From Epiperipatus broadwayi (taxonomy: Eukaryota > Onychophora > Udeonychophora > Euonychophora > Peripatidae): a stretch of DNA of 64,000 bases. A program made the position numbers and the translations under genes. The notes beneath the pieces were generated by a model. The model was not told the DNA's origin. It searched no databases and worked only from the letters and a program-made list of their open reading frames with translations. Location: contig JAQFVV010000184.1 of assembly GCA_028023455.1 (NCBI GenBank), forward strand, positions 184,001 through 248,000, in the 5' to 3' direction. Positions 38,119 through 48,455 of this stretch are shown one piece after another (position 1 is the stretch's first letter; the number at the start of each line of letters is the position of its first letter).

Positions 38119-40190
38119 GTGAAACAATATTTTGGTATTGGTAGGAGATTTATATCTGCAATAAGAAATAATATGGAATTATTACTAAAAAGAGATGACA
38201 TCATGAAATGGGTAGAAGACTTTTATCAAGAATTATATAGTAATAAAGAACAAGTATCTCCTATATCTATTACATCTTCCAAATTGCCCAGAATTTTAAA
38301 TGAAGAAATGAGACATGCAATTAAATGTATGAAGAAAGGAAAGGCTCCAAGTAATGATGGAATTATAATTGATATATTAAAAGAAGCAGGTGAAGAAATA
38401 AAAATTTTTTTAGCTAAGTTATATACCAAATGTCTAAATGATAAAGATGTACCAGATGATTGAAAGAATGCAGTATTAATATTAATATTTAAAAAGGGTG
38501 ACAAAGAAGATATTAGAAACTATAGATCTATCAGCCTTTTATCAGTTTTATACAAAATTTGTTCCAAGATAATTAAACCATTAAGCATCACATGATCACC
38601 ATCTCTTATACTAGCACAAATTGTTTATGTGATGCTTAATGGTTTAACACCAATCCTGTCTAATAGGATAGTGGTGACTATGGTTGTTAAAGAGCCAAAG
38701 ACACCAAAATGTATGGGTGCTGAACTGAGTTCAGACCCACATGACTATATAAGCTATTGAGCTTAAATTGAAAATATTATTGTGTTTTCAATTTCATTCT
38801 CATAGTTTTATAGTTAAGTAAAGATAAAAGGTGGTTGCTGGAGGGTTGCATTATCCTAAGATCTAGGTGCAGTGCTCTCAGATCCAAAGCTCCTCACTGG
38901 TGAAGGCCACAAGCCAGAAACTAGTCTGGGGAAATTGGATAAGTAGGCATTAGATAGGGATTCTATGCACAAGCCTTCTGGCCCATTGATTACTCTGATT
39001 GGCACAGGGTGGCATGACTGTATGGAAAGTTTTGCCTTGTTCCAAGATAATTACAACTTGTCTACAGAAAACATTGAATTTCCACCAACCAAGAGAACAA
39101 GGTCAATTTAAAAGTGGTTTTAGTACTGTAGATCATATCCATGTATTGTGAGAAGTTATAGAAAGGACAAATGAATATGAGTTGCCATTATGCTTTGGAG
39201 TGGTAGATTATGAAAAGGCATTTGATTCTACAAACATTTCTTCAGTGATCAAAGCATTGGATCATCGAGGTATAGATCCAGGGTATTGTCATATTTTAAA
39301 GAATATTTATAAAAATGCAACAGCAACAATTAGATTACATAATGATACTAAGAAAGTCAACATTGAGATGGGTGTAAGAGAGGATCACTCCATATCTCCA
39401 AAGCTTTTTATAGCAGTGCTGCAAGAAGTATTTTGTGGATTAAAATGAGAAACCAAAGGAGTGAAAATAAATGGAGATTATTTAAGTCATTTAGATTTTG
39501 TAGATGATGTAGTTGTTTTTGCAAATAATGCTTTACAGCTGCAGGAAATGTTGCAGGAGTTATTAGATGAAAGTAGGAAAGTAGGACTAAAGATAAATGT
39601 TAAAAAGATTAAAGTAATGTTTCATGGATTTTCTCAAAATATGAAAATAAAGATTGATTGTGATGAGTTAGAAGAAGTTAATAATTAAAGATACCTTGGT
39701 CAGATGATTAATACAGATAGAAACATAATGGATGAAATTAATCACAGAATTAAACTTGATTGGAGTGCTTTTGGTAGAAATAACTTGACATTAAAAGGAA
39801 ATATGCCTATGTGTTTGAAAATGAAGGTTTTTAATAAATGTGTTTTACCAGACTTGGACACTTAATACAGAGACTTCAGACGACTCAAAAAAGTATGGAG
39901 AGATGCATGTTGGGAGTAACAAGAAGGAATCAAAAATGCAATATATGGGCTAGATGACAAACAGGTGTTACTGACCTCATTGAAAAAATTAAAAGACTGA
40001 AGTGGAGTTGGGGTGGACATATTGCTAGAAGAGATGATAATAGATGGACAATTGAAATCTTAAACGGGATTCCAAGAGATTGTAAAAGACCCAGAAAGAG
40101 ACCACATGTGAGATGGATAGATGAAATAAGAAAGTGTGCAGGGGTGATGTTGAGAGGTGAAGCTAAAGATCGGAGAAGATGGATTTAACT
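38119..40190 (+). pseudogene. RTE reverse transcriptase and C-terminal region
   Basis: The N-terminal fingers read MRHAIKCMKKGKAPSNDGI near 38,310. After the foreign insert the palm follows: VDYEKAFDS, ILKNIYKNATATIRL, GVREDHSISPKLF and the catalytic LDFVDDVVVFANNAL near 39,490. The usual R-Q-G-D of block GVRQGD.ISP reads R-E-D-H here. The C-terminus carries RWIDEIRKCAG and LGETFILQWID, the characteristic RTE tail. Stops near 38,461, 39,447 and 39,687 inactivate it. Confidence 0.85.
38576..39036 (+). mobile_element. Half-unit of the foldback family with 17-bp target duplication
   Basis: Flanked by exact copies of 'ttgttccaagataatta' (38,559-38,575 and 39,037-39,053), so both edges are certain. 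It starts with a hairpin made of 'aaccattaagcatcacat' and its near-complement. It then carries the family blocks 'ggtggttgctggagggttgc', 'gtgcagtgctctcagatcca', 'ggccacaagccagaaactag' and 'ttctatgcacaagccttctg'. Unlike the other copies it lacks the second inverted arm. No open frame. Confidence 0.9.
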
Positions 40191-40249
40191 TGGAGAGACC
40201 TTCATCCTGCAGTGGATTGATAATAGTTGATGATGATGATGATATATAT

Positions 40250-42600
40250 ATATATAACTTTATTACTTTTTTTTTTCTAATTATGAAATTAAAAAAAAAT
40301 TAGAAAACAAATGTACTCTTTTCTACATAAACGTTTACAGAAGCCATGATAATTTTTTTATATTATTTTCCACTAAGTCCAATAGTTTATAAAGTTAGAT
40401 ATGCGCAACATATATTCATATTTTTGTGGGTATATAAACATTATATAAAACTTTGTAAAAAAAAACAACAATAACTTTGCTTTGTTTTTTTTTAAAAGTA
40501 ATATATATATTTATTTATTTAATTATATAAAAATTTTGAATTCTCTAGATAATAAAAGTTTCAGCAGACTTCTTTATTTTAAACAACAATTATTCTAAAT
40601 TTTTGAAACAAAATAATATAAGAATTTTTAATAAAAATTCTTTTTTTTCCTTCTTGGCAGATCAAATTTCTAACAGCTTGGAGTCTGAATCATAAATAAT
40701 GTCTAAAAATCTGAATGATTCTGGAGTTTTTAACAATATATTTTCAACGTAATATAGAGACACTGAGGCTGCACGATATTAGATTTACTATTAATGAAAT
40801 ATTTAGACTGGCAGGAATGAATTTATATTTATAAAAATTGCATACAATAAAAAGATATTACTTTAAAATAAAAATATAATCTAGAATTAAAATAAACAGC
40901 TTTATTAAGATTCCAAACAGATTAATTCAATTACAGAAATGTTTTTTTTTTTTGTTATTTTAAATAAGTCTTTTTATTTTTTAAGAATGCTATTTACATT
41001 ATTATTTTTATTACACTTCCAACGAGGCTTCGTATTTAACTTATTTCTTAAAGCTTTACAACATACTTTAATCACTTATTGTCATTTAGTATAACTAAAA
41101 ACCGCCACCACAATTAGCTTTCAGTATAATTTAGCCGTCACCCAATATTTATATTTGTATTTTAAAAGACCTATAATTTCGGTATATAATTGTCAAACAA
41201 TTGCAGCGAACTCTGACATATTATCATGTTGCATCTCTTTTTTACAACTGAACTAGAATTTCTGCATTAGAATCAGATGTAGGTATCTGTTTTGTCTGTT
41301 CTAATTAATCAAATATACATATATATATATGTCAGGTGTAAGCGAACCCAATGATTAATGGTAACTAATTGTAAAAAAAAAAAAAAGACAAAAACAATGA
41401 GTAAAGTAAATAAAATGTACTTCTTTATAGAAATTTTACATATACTTAAAATAATATGCTTAACATGAACAATAAAATTTTTTATACAACAGACATTTTG
41501 GACAATGATTTTTTCTAAACGACTTCCTACTCCAAGGACCAACCACGAAGACCTATAGAAAGTTAGCCTACTAATTATCTATAGAAAGTTAACCTACTAA
41601 TTATTAAAATATTAAAGCAATTAGCTCTTGAATTTGATCTTAGAAAGGTACAGTATATTTCTGAGTTCATGACAAAGATATAAGCAAATAAGAGAACCCA
41701 ACTTTTAAAGATAAAAAACTGACAAAAAATATCTCTATATTAACTGTTCTACATAAGTACCAAAAACAGCATAGAATATGCAACAAAACACTTGGATGAT
41801 ATTATTAAATCTTCAGTCAAGTCACATACTAGTATTGTCTTATTTAATTTTGTAAAGACTTCACTTTTAATAATTCTGTAACTAATCAAGTTCTGAAGTA
41901 ACTGTTCTTATTTAATTAAATAAAGCCATATTTTTTAAATGAGTTTTAATACACAGCAGTGTTATTAAGCCATAAGTTCATAAGTAATTATAAAAATATA
42001 TAAAACTGCAATAGTGAAATTCTACATCAAATCACACACAGACTATGAAGGTTTGCTATAGATTAAAGACTTACAATGCAGTTCAAAAACCTATGTTAAA
42101 AATAAATTGTGTATTGTGTTAAAAGAGGTATAATGCACAAACTATTATTAACATTGATTTAGTGTTATCCCTTGGTTATAAGACTTTACTGTTTAGTCAA
42201 TCTACCAGATTTCAGGCAGAAAATTTAATATATGTACATACAATGTTTTATCATATGCTTCAATTAAAAATCAATTGATTTTTAAGGCAACTAACTACAA
42301 ACACTAGAACTATATATTGTCAAGCTGAAGAATAGGTTTAAATCATGAATAGGTGAGTATTACTGTGAATACTATCAAGATAATGGAATACTATTTTCAG
42401 TACAAAATTTATTATTACATCCAAGGACATATTCACAAGAGTGCATCAAATACAAATACAAAAACTCATGGATCAAGAATACTCACTCTTACTATGTTTA
42501 TTATGCAATATAATTTTTTTAATAATTTAATTTTAACATGAATGACAAGCTTAGCCAGCTTTGTAGACATGATGAGAAAAGTTTTTTTTTTTTTTTTTTA
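40250..42600. other. AT-rich stretch without a recognisable gene
   Basis: Homopolymer-rich DNA after the LINE tail. No shared repeats, exons or RNA genes were seen. A short duplication of 'tatagaaagttarcctacta' lies at about 41,555-41,600. Confidence 0.5.
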
Positions 42601-42629
42601 GGAATACGTTCTGTTTATTCTAATCCAGT

Positions 42630-42840
42630 GCTCCCCTCAATTGTAAGTTTGTGTAATCAATAGACACTAAATCATAAATATTTATTAATACCTATCCAGT
42701 ATTATTCTATCTATATATCCAGACTACTTCTGATTTATGAATATGGGTATATAGCACTGAATAGGGGTTTAACAAGCACTTGCATATGGCATCTGTGATT
42801 ACTAATGCTTATAATTGAATCTGAACCCATGAAATATTTT
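42630..42840. mobile_element. Possible decayed foldback copy
   Basis: The left part has 'gtgtaatcaatagacac' and the right part 'ctgaataggggttta' and 'gtgattactaatgc', in the order and orientation of the foldback arms. The arms pair only loosely, so this is a weak call. Confidence 0.35.
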
Positions 42841-43234
42841 TTTCCCTTTGTTCTGCTAGGATCATGTATAAACCTATTAAAATCATTTATAATTTTAGTT
42901 TTAGTAATTTAATTATATAATGCTCTTTTATAAATACAATATTTCATCTTTACTAGATCAGAAATGTTTTTTTATGTCACCTTCCTATAAGTAATTTATC
43001 CAGTAATGTAAAGCATACTAATGTTAAATTGATTTAAGCATTGAATGAAGGATAGGTTGGAAATTCTTATGAAATTAATTAATTAATTTGATCATACATG
43101 ATCATAATATCAAATTATATTATTAAGTAATAAAATAATTAATAATGTGTATAAATTATTTATATAAAATGCCATTAGAAGACATGGTTTGTTTTTTCAG
43201 TTCTACTTATTATACTTTATATAATATTTTTTGA

Positions 43235-43400
43235 GTAAAAAATAACAGTTGTTTTTATCATATTATAATTTTTTAAAGACTTTTTGTGCAAATACAAAAG
43301 GCTAATAATCAAATAGTCACTCAGATTGGTTACTGCAGCTCATGATGCTAAATAATAATGAAAAATATTTGCATAAGAAGCAGTAATTCACTGACATAAC
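43235..43400. repeat. Dispersed repeat, copy 1 (inverted copy at 45.2 kb)
   Basis: The block containing 'gcaaatacaaaaggcta' and 'tcatgatgctaaataataat' recurs as its reverse complement at 45,190-45,325. No coding content. Its element class is unknown. Confidence 0.6.
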
Positions 43401-44253
43401 AGCTATTTTACTTCTATTATATAACCATAGTTAAAATAATGAAATTAAAACATTCTAAGGTTTTGAATTCAAACTAATATTGTTATATAATTCTAACACT
43501 ATGATAATAAAAAGATATTTTAGTGATCTCAGCTTTATGATAACTAAAGACATCTTAAACTCTTTGACAAGCACAGTCTACACCAAACAAAATGATATAT
43601 GACTTGCTTTGGTTATTTTCACCAACTGCATTAGAAACCCCAATTTAATGTATTTATATTAATACAAAGCCATTTATTATAAACTTCGATAATCATTGTA
43701 CTCTAAATTCTAAATTGTAATGCAATATCTACACACCAGATTAGTTTACTTTCAGAAAGGAGCATTACCAGTTTTTTTATTAACTAAACTAATAATAAGA
43801 GTTGAAAACTTCTTTAAAATAACTAGCAGATATTTTAAATGCAAATCTTGTTTCTCAATGAAGATGGCCATGTAAAGATAGAATTAATATCTATTGTTCA
43901 TTGATTATTCAATGTCACACCAAAAACTCTGGTGTAAAACAAATAGATTGAATTATTACCCTTAAAGCATATTTAAAAAAATAATTAGAGGTCATGCTGT
44001 TTGATATAATAAAAAAAATTCTATATTTACACTTCATATCCCTTACCCATCTACCAAAAAAGATCTCTTAAAAATTATCTCTATTAAGTAATGAATAAAA
44101 TTTAAGGCCAAAAAAAAAAAAAGCAATTTTTATTTTACTAATAAAAAAAACATTAACATTTTCCATATATATAAATATAATGCACTTCTGTATCTACTAG
44201 CATTTACTTTTCAATCTGGTTAGTCAGTTGTAGAGTCACATTCAATAAAGGTT

Positions 44254-44571
44254 GTGATGACCCCATTGATAAACTCTTCTTCAATACCCTGTGTAAAATT
44301 AAAGAGGATGATAAACGCACTGGTCAACCCTGGTTGGTGGACCAGACATGGGGACAGTTTAGACTTTAATCACATCACCATACCGATCTCAATCATCTGT
44401 ACCCATAGAAAGCCTAAATCCATGTGCTCCAATGACCCTATTCCAGATCAAAACTTGATTGAACTCTACCCAAAGGATTCAGCTCTACTGAATCTTAATC
44501 TTATGAATTGGTTAATTGATAGACTATCTCACTCACCTTTTACTTATAAAAAACTCATAAGTTGTAATTGA
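44254..44571 (+). other. Unassigned 105-codon open frame
   Basis: An open frame in a locally GC-richer stretch, with no domain, signal peptide or membrane segment that I recognise. No family block from the surrounding elements matches it. It could be a fragment of an unidentified repeat, or chance. Kept only because its composition stands out from the flanks. Confidence 0.2.
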
Positions 44572-44872
44572 TTTCAATTGTAGCTGTTTATGTACCTAGA
44601 ATTAGACCTAAATAGAATGCAAATAAATTGTTATTGAAAGTAATATTCATGTGGATACCTGAATCCATGGAAAATAAGTTTAACATATCACATATAGTTA
44701 TGATGCAATTTAATTCACAAATTATACACATTAAGATATACATATATAGTGGTAAAATACTCAATATAAAAATTATTTGTCCACAATGTTGTTATACACA
44801 TATAATATAATAATCATTCTAAATAAGATGGAAACAAACAACTAATTATAATTATGATTATTTAATTATGAA

Positions 44873-44910
44873 ATCGGTTTTCATCTCTTATTGAGACCAT
44901 TTCAAGATCG
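44873..44910 (-). ncRNA. Degenerate hammerhead-like motif, PLE family 1 left end
   Basis: On the minus strand: CTTGAAA, then stem II GTCTC-AATAA-GAGAT, then GAAA. The stem and GAAA block fit a hammerhead core, but the first core block departs from CUGANGA. The same layout recurs at 54,957 and 45,666. A relic or variant of the PLE hammerhead is likely; activity is doubtful. Confidence 0.35.
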
Positions 44911-45189
44911 TTTTAGGCATCATGAATAATTAATTACACTCACTCCATCTATTGTACATTCTTCACCTTAAACAATATTATTAACATTATACATATAAAT
45001 CTATAAATACTAAACAAAATAAAATAAACTACATAACCAACTTTAAAACCATACAAATATATATTTATATACTTATGTAAATAAATAAATACCCCCCCCC
45101 TTTCCTACTTTATAAATTTCCATTTATAATTTTCTAATAATTTTTAAATCTTTCAATTATTTAATAATGTATTTATATTAATACAAATA

Positions 45190-45325
45190 TTTTTTTATTA
45201 TTGTTTAGCATCATGATCTGCATCGACCAATCTGAGATTATTTGACTAGCCTTTTGTATTTGCAAAAAAAAAAAAAAATCTTTAAAAAAATATATGATAA
45301 AAACAATTATTATTTTTTAAAGGTC
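45190..45325. repeat. Dispersed repeat, copy 2 (inverted relative to 43.2 kb)
   Basis: Reverse-complement match to 43,235-43,400, sitting between the two arms of the family-1 PLE. A 22-bp direct match just outside it (near 45,167 and 43,646) suggests the similarity is wider than the core block. Confidence 0.55.
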
Positions 45326-45828
45326 CAACAAATTTAGATGGAAAATGGGCATTATTAGATAATTGGAAGATTTAAAAATTACAAATGAAAATTTATAAAG
45401 GAGACACATAAACATCTGAAGAGGATGGGGGGGGGTAGAGTTTATTTTTTTTGGTCAGTCTGGTTGAGTTGTGAATTTAGGGTAATTTTGATTACAAAAA
45501 ATATATCTTTGTATAGTTTTAAAGTTGGTTATGTAGTTTATTTTTTATAGGTTTACATGTATGATGTAAATAATATGTTTAAGGTGAATAATTATTACAA
45601 GATGAATAATGACCAATAGGTGAAGTGAGTGTAATTAATTAATCATGTAATGCATACACTTTTATATCTTCAAAAGGTCTCAATAAAAGATGAAAGTCAG
45701 ATGTGATATATTAGACTATTTCCATCATCTATGAGTGAATGTTGAATGTATAGAAAATTTTAAATTTTATTTAAACTTTCCAAATACAAACAACTTGTTA
45801 ATAATGAACAACACAGGTTAGTAATACA

Positions 45829-45868
45829 CAATGTTTCGAGTAGTATTATTCTCTACTCTTCTTCGGAT
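45829..45868 (-). ncRNA. Hammerhead ribozyme-like motif, PLE family 2 left end
   Basis: On the minus strand: CCGAAGA (45,866-45,860), one A, stem II GAGTAG...CTACTC (six perfect pairs), GAAA (45,837-45,834). One change from the CUGANGA core (U4 to C). The homologous right-end copy has a different single core change, so the ancestral element most likely had CTGAAGA. Confidence 0.5.
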
Positions 45869-46362
45869 TTTACTGGCCTGATATGCACAGTGACAGTATT
45901 TGCATAGAAGTCAAATTCACACCTTTAGATTTTTGAATATTCTAACCAACTAAGCTATTTTGTCAAAGTTAACAGATAGTAGAAAATTGATATATTTATA
46001 TATGAGAGTTGGTTCAAATCCTCCTGAGTCCTTCAATTTTTTTTCTGATAGCAAGATTAATTAGAGGTTTTCATACATTGTGTATTGCCACACTGGGTTG
46101 ACTTATAGAATTATTTACCATTGTCATATGACCAGCTTTCTTGAATTTTCTTCTATGCATTTCCCCCTCTTTATCCAATGTTTTTGGATATTCCCAATAT
46201 ATGGTCATTAGTATATACAGAATCTGCTATGGTAGACACATCTGTTTTTTGCCTTTTATCCATTAGTTTGTGTTCTTTCAATTGCTATTCAACAGAATTA
46301 CAGGTCTCACCAATATATTTCCTTCCACATTCACATGATATTTCATAAATACATTTTGTTCT

Positions 46363-46551
46363 TCAGCATTTCCAGTTTAGGCTTAGTAGAAATAAGAATT
46401 CCTCAAAGTGTGGTATAGCTTTGGAAAACTGTTCTAATGTTATATCGACTGCAGATTTACAATACCAATAATTGTTTTCTTGATGTCTGCTGATAGATAA
46501 CCATTCTTCATAAGTGTTTGTTCTATGTGAGACTTTTGTTTTCCAAATCAT
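46363..46551 (-). pseudogene. PLE family 2 linker fragment before GIY-YIG, left arm
   Basis: An open stretch on the minus strand with SHRTNTYEEWLSISRHQENN, followed after a stop by CIYEI.CECGRKYIGET at about 46,350-46,290, the GIY-YIG signature. In the right arm the same 'SHRTNAYEEC' region lies near 47,645 and GIY-YIG near 47,890. Truncated and interrupted. Confidence 0.6.
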
Positions 46552-46956
46552 TGGTTTCTGAACAACCTCCTTTGCTCTGTTCCATAATGATAGTACAATT
46601 TCATGTTTGGTGTTTCTGATATGATTGTATGTATATGTTAATTACTTACCAGTGTGTGATGGTTTCCTATACAATGTTGCTTTTACTTTATTCTGAAGGA
46701 GCCTTGTCACAAGAACATCCAAGAATGCCAATTTTTGTCTAGTTATAATACCATTGTGAATTTAACTGAAGGAGATATGTTGTTGATATGCACCCAGAAT
46801 GACTATAGTTGCACCTCACCATGTGGCCATACCACAAATGTATCATCAACATAATGAATCCATGCTTTAAGTGGACATGGAGTTGTCTTTATTGTTAGTT
46901 TTAGAAATTCACCATGTCAAAATTTGTAGAGATTTCTTCTCAAAGTTCTTAGTCCA

Positions 46957-47589
46957 ATGGATTCTAAGCACTTTGTAGAATCAGTCAGGAACATGAAAAT
47001 GGAAAGAACAGACATAATGGTAAGTTTTGATGTGGAAAATCTGTTTATAAATGTACCATGTGATGAGGCATTGTCTATTACAAAGAAAAGGTTATATGAT
47101 GATAATAGTCAACTCTACCTATTGATGGTACAATGGAATTATTAACATTCTGCATAACAACAACATACTTTCAATATAACTCAGAATTCTTCCAACAAAA
47201 TTAAAAAGTTGGCCATGGGATTACCACTGTCACCCTTGATGAGCAACATTTACATGGAAAAACCTGAAACTACAGCCTTAAATACTATTCCGTGTCCACC
47301 TAAAGTGTGGCTTTAGTATATTGATGACACCTTTGCGGTACGGCCACATGGTGATGTGCAATTATAATCATTCTGGATGCATATAAACAATTATATCTCT
47401 TTCAATGAAATTCACAATGGAATCAGAACAAGAACAAAAATTGGCATTCTTGGATGTCTTGTGACAAGACTCCCTCAGGGCAATGTAAAAACAACAGTGT
47501 ACAGGAAACCAACACATGCAGGTAAGTACTTGGTGTATACATCCAATCATACCAGAAGGACTAAACATGGAATTATACTATCACTATAA
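46957..47589 (+). pseudogene. PLE family 2 reverse transcriptase relic, right arm
   Basis: Reads MVSFDVENLFINVPCDEAL near 47,020 (the first catalytic-aspartate block of PLE reverse transcriptases), LPLSPLMSNIYME near 47,223, the catalytic YIDDTFAVRPH near 47,320, then INNYISFNEI and VYRKPTHAGKYL near 47,497, the typical PLE thumb text. Stops and shifts near 47,143 and 47,310-47,377 break the frame. In living elements this enzyme copies the RNA at the cleaved target. Confidence 0.8.
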
Positions 47590-47869
47590 AACAGAACAAA
47601 GGAGATTTGTTCAGAAACCAGTGATTTAGAAAAGGAAAAGATTCACATAGAACAAATGCTTATGAAGAATGCTTATCCATCAGCAGTCATCAAGAAAACC
47701 TTTAAGATAGACCCTAAAAGAGAAAACAATTCTTGGTACTGTAGTGTATCCATACAGACCAGGAATGGCAGACAAATTTTAAAAAATCTGTAAGTCCAAT
47801 ATAATGTTAGAAGTGCTTTCCAAAGTTATACCAAACTTCAAGAAATTCTTCTACAAAGCCTAAACTGGA

Positions 47870-48204
47870 AATGCTGAAGAACAAAAATTGCATTTATGAA
47901 ATACCATGTGATTGTGTAAGGAAATATATTGGCGAGATCTGTAACCCTGTTGAACAGTGATCAAATGAACCCAAACTAATGCTTAAAAGAAAAAAAACAG
48001 ATGTCTACTGTAGTAGACCATGTATGTCCTAATGACCATATGTTTAATTGGGGAAATACAAAAATATTGGATAAAGAGGGAAAAATGCATAGAAGAAAAT
48101 TCAAGGAAGCTGTTCATATGACAATGGTAAATAATCTTATGATTCAACTCAGTGTGGCAATACACAATGTATGGAAGCCTCTAATTAATCTTGCTCTTTA
48201 TTAA
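47870..48204 (+). pseudogene. PLE family 2 GIY-YIG endonuclease and C-terminus
   Basis: CIYEIPCDCVRKYIGEI near 47,891 carries the GIY (as IYE) and YIG motifs with the PLE Cys-x-Cys. The C-terminal part at 48,001-48,204 reads VVDHVCPNDHMFNWGNTKIL and RRKFKEAVHM, matching the conserved end of Penelope-type proteins. A stop near 47,960 lies between the two. Confidence 0.8.
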
Positions 48205-48304
48205 AAAAACAACTAATTAACCTTATCCTTGGGGAAGAAATTGAAGGATTCAGGCGGATTTGAACCAACCATATCAAATTTCTACTATCTGTTGTCTTTA
48301 ACTG

Positions 48305-48380
48305 AATAGCTCAGTTGGTTAAAGTGCTTGCCTTAAATTCAATATTCAAAAATTTAAAAGTGCGAGTTTGACTTCTATGT
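48305..48380 (+). other. tRNA-like sequence inside PLE family 2 tail
   Basis: 'aatagctcagttggttaaag' is a near-perfect tRNA A-box/D-arm, and 'gtgcgagtttgactt' about 45 bp on resembles a B-box. An oppositely oriented B-box-like 'ggttggttcaaatccgcc' lies just upstream on the minus strand (48,252-48,275). The left arm has the matching pair near 45,945-46,035, so the tRNA-like parts belong to the element. Not a functional tRNA by eye. Confidence 0.45.
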
Positions 48381-48417
48381 GAATACTGCTGCCACTGTGC
48401 ATATCAGGCCAGAAAAA

Positions 48418-48455
48418 CCTAAAGAAGAGTGGAGAATACTACTACTTGAAACATT
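48418..48455 (+). ncRNA. Hammerhead ribozyme-like motif, PLE family 2 right end
   Basis: CTAAAGA, one A, stem II GAGTGG...CTACTT (all six positions pair, two as G-U), then GAAAC. One change from CUGANGA (G5 to A), which should abolish cleavage. Paired with the left-end copy it shows a conserved terminal ribozyme in this family. Confidence 0.5.

Larger units (their letters stand above)
36625..40240 (+). mobile_element. Near-full-length RTE-clade LINE, interrupted
   Basis: The most complete copy here: a roughly 380-bp leader shared with the copy at 48,774, then an endonuclease, a linker, a reverse transcriptase and a C-terminal block, ending in a TGATGATGATGAT tail followed by AT repeats, as is typical of RTE elements. 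A 461-bp foreign insert lies at 38,576-39,036. Single frameshifts and stops are scattered, so it is dead but not very old. No 5' target duplication could be defined. Confidence 0.85.
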
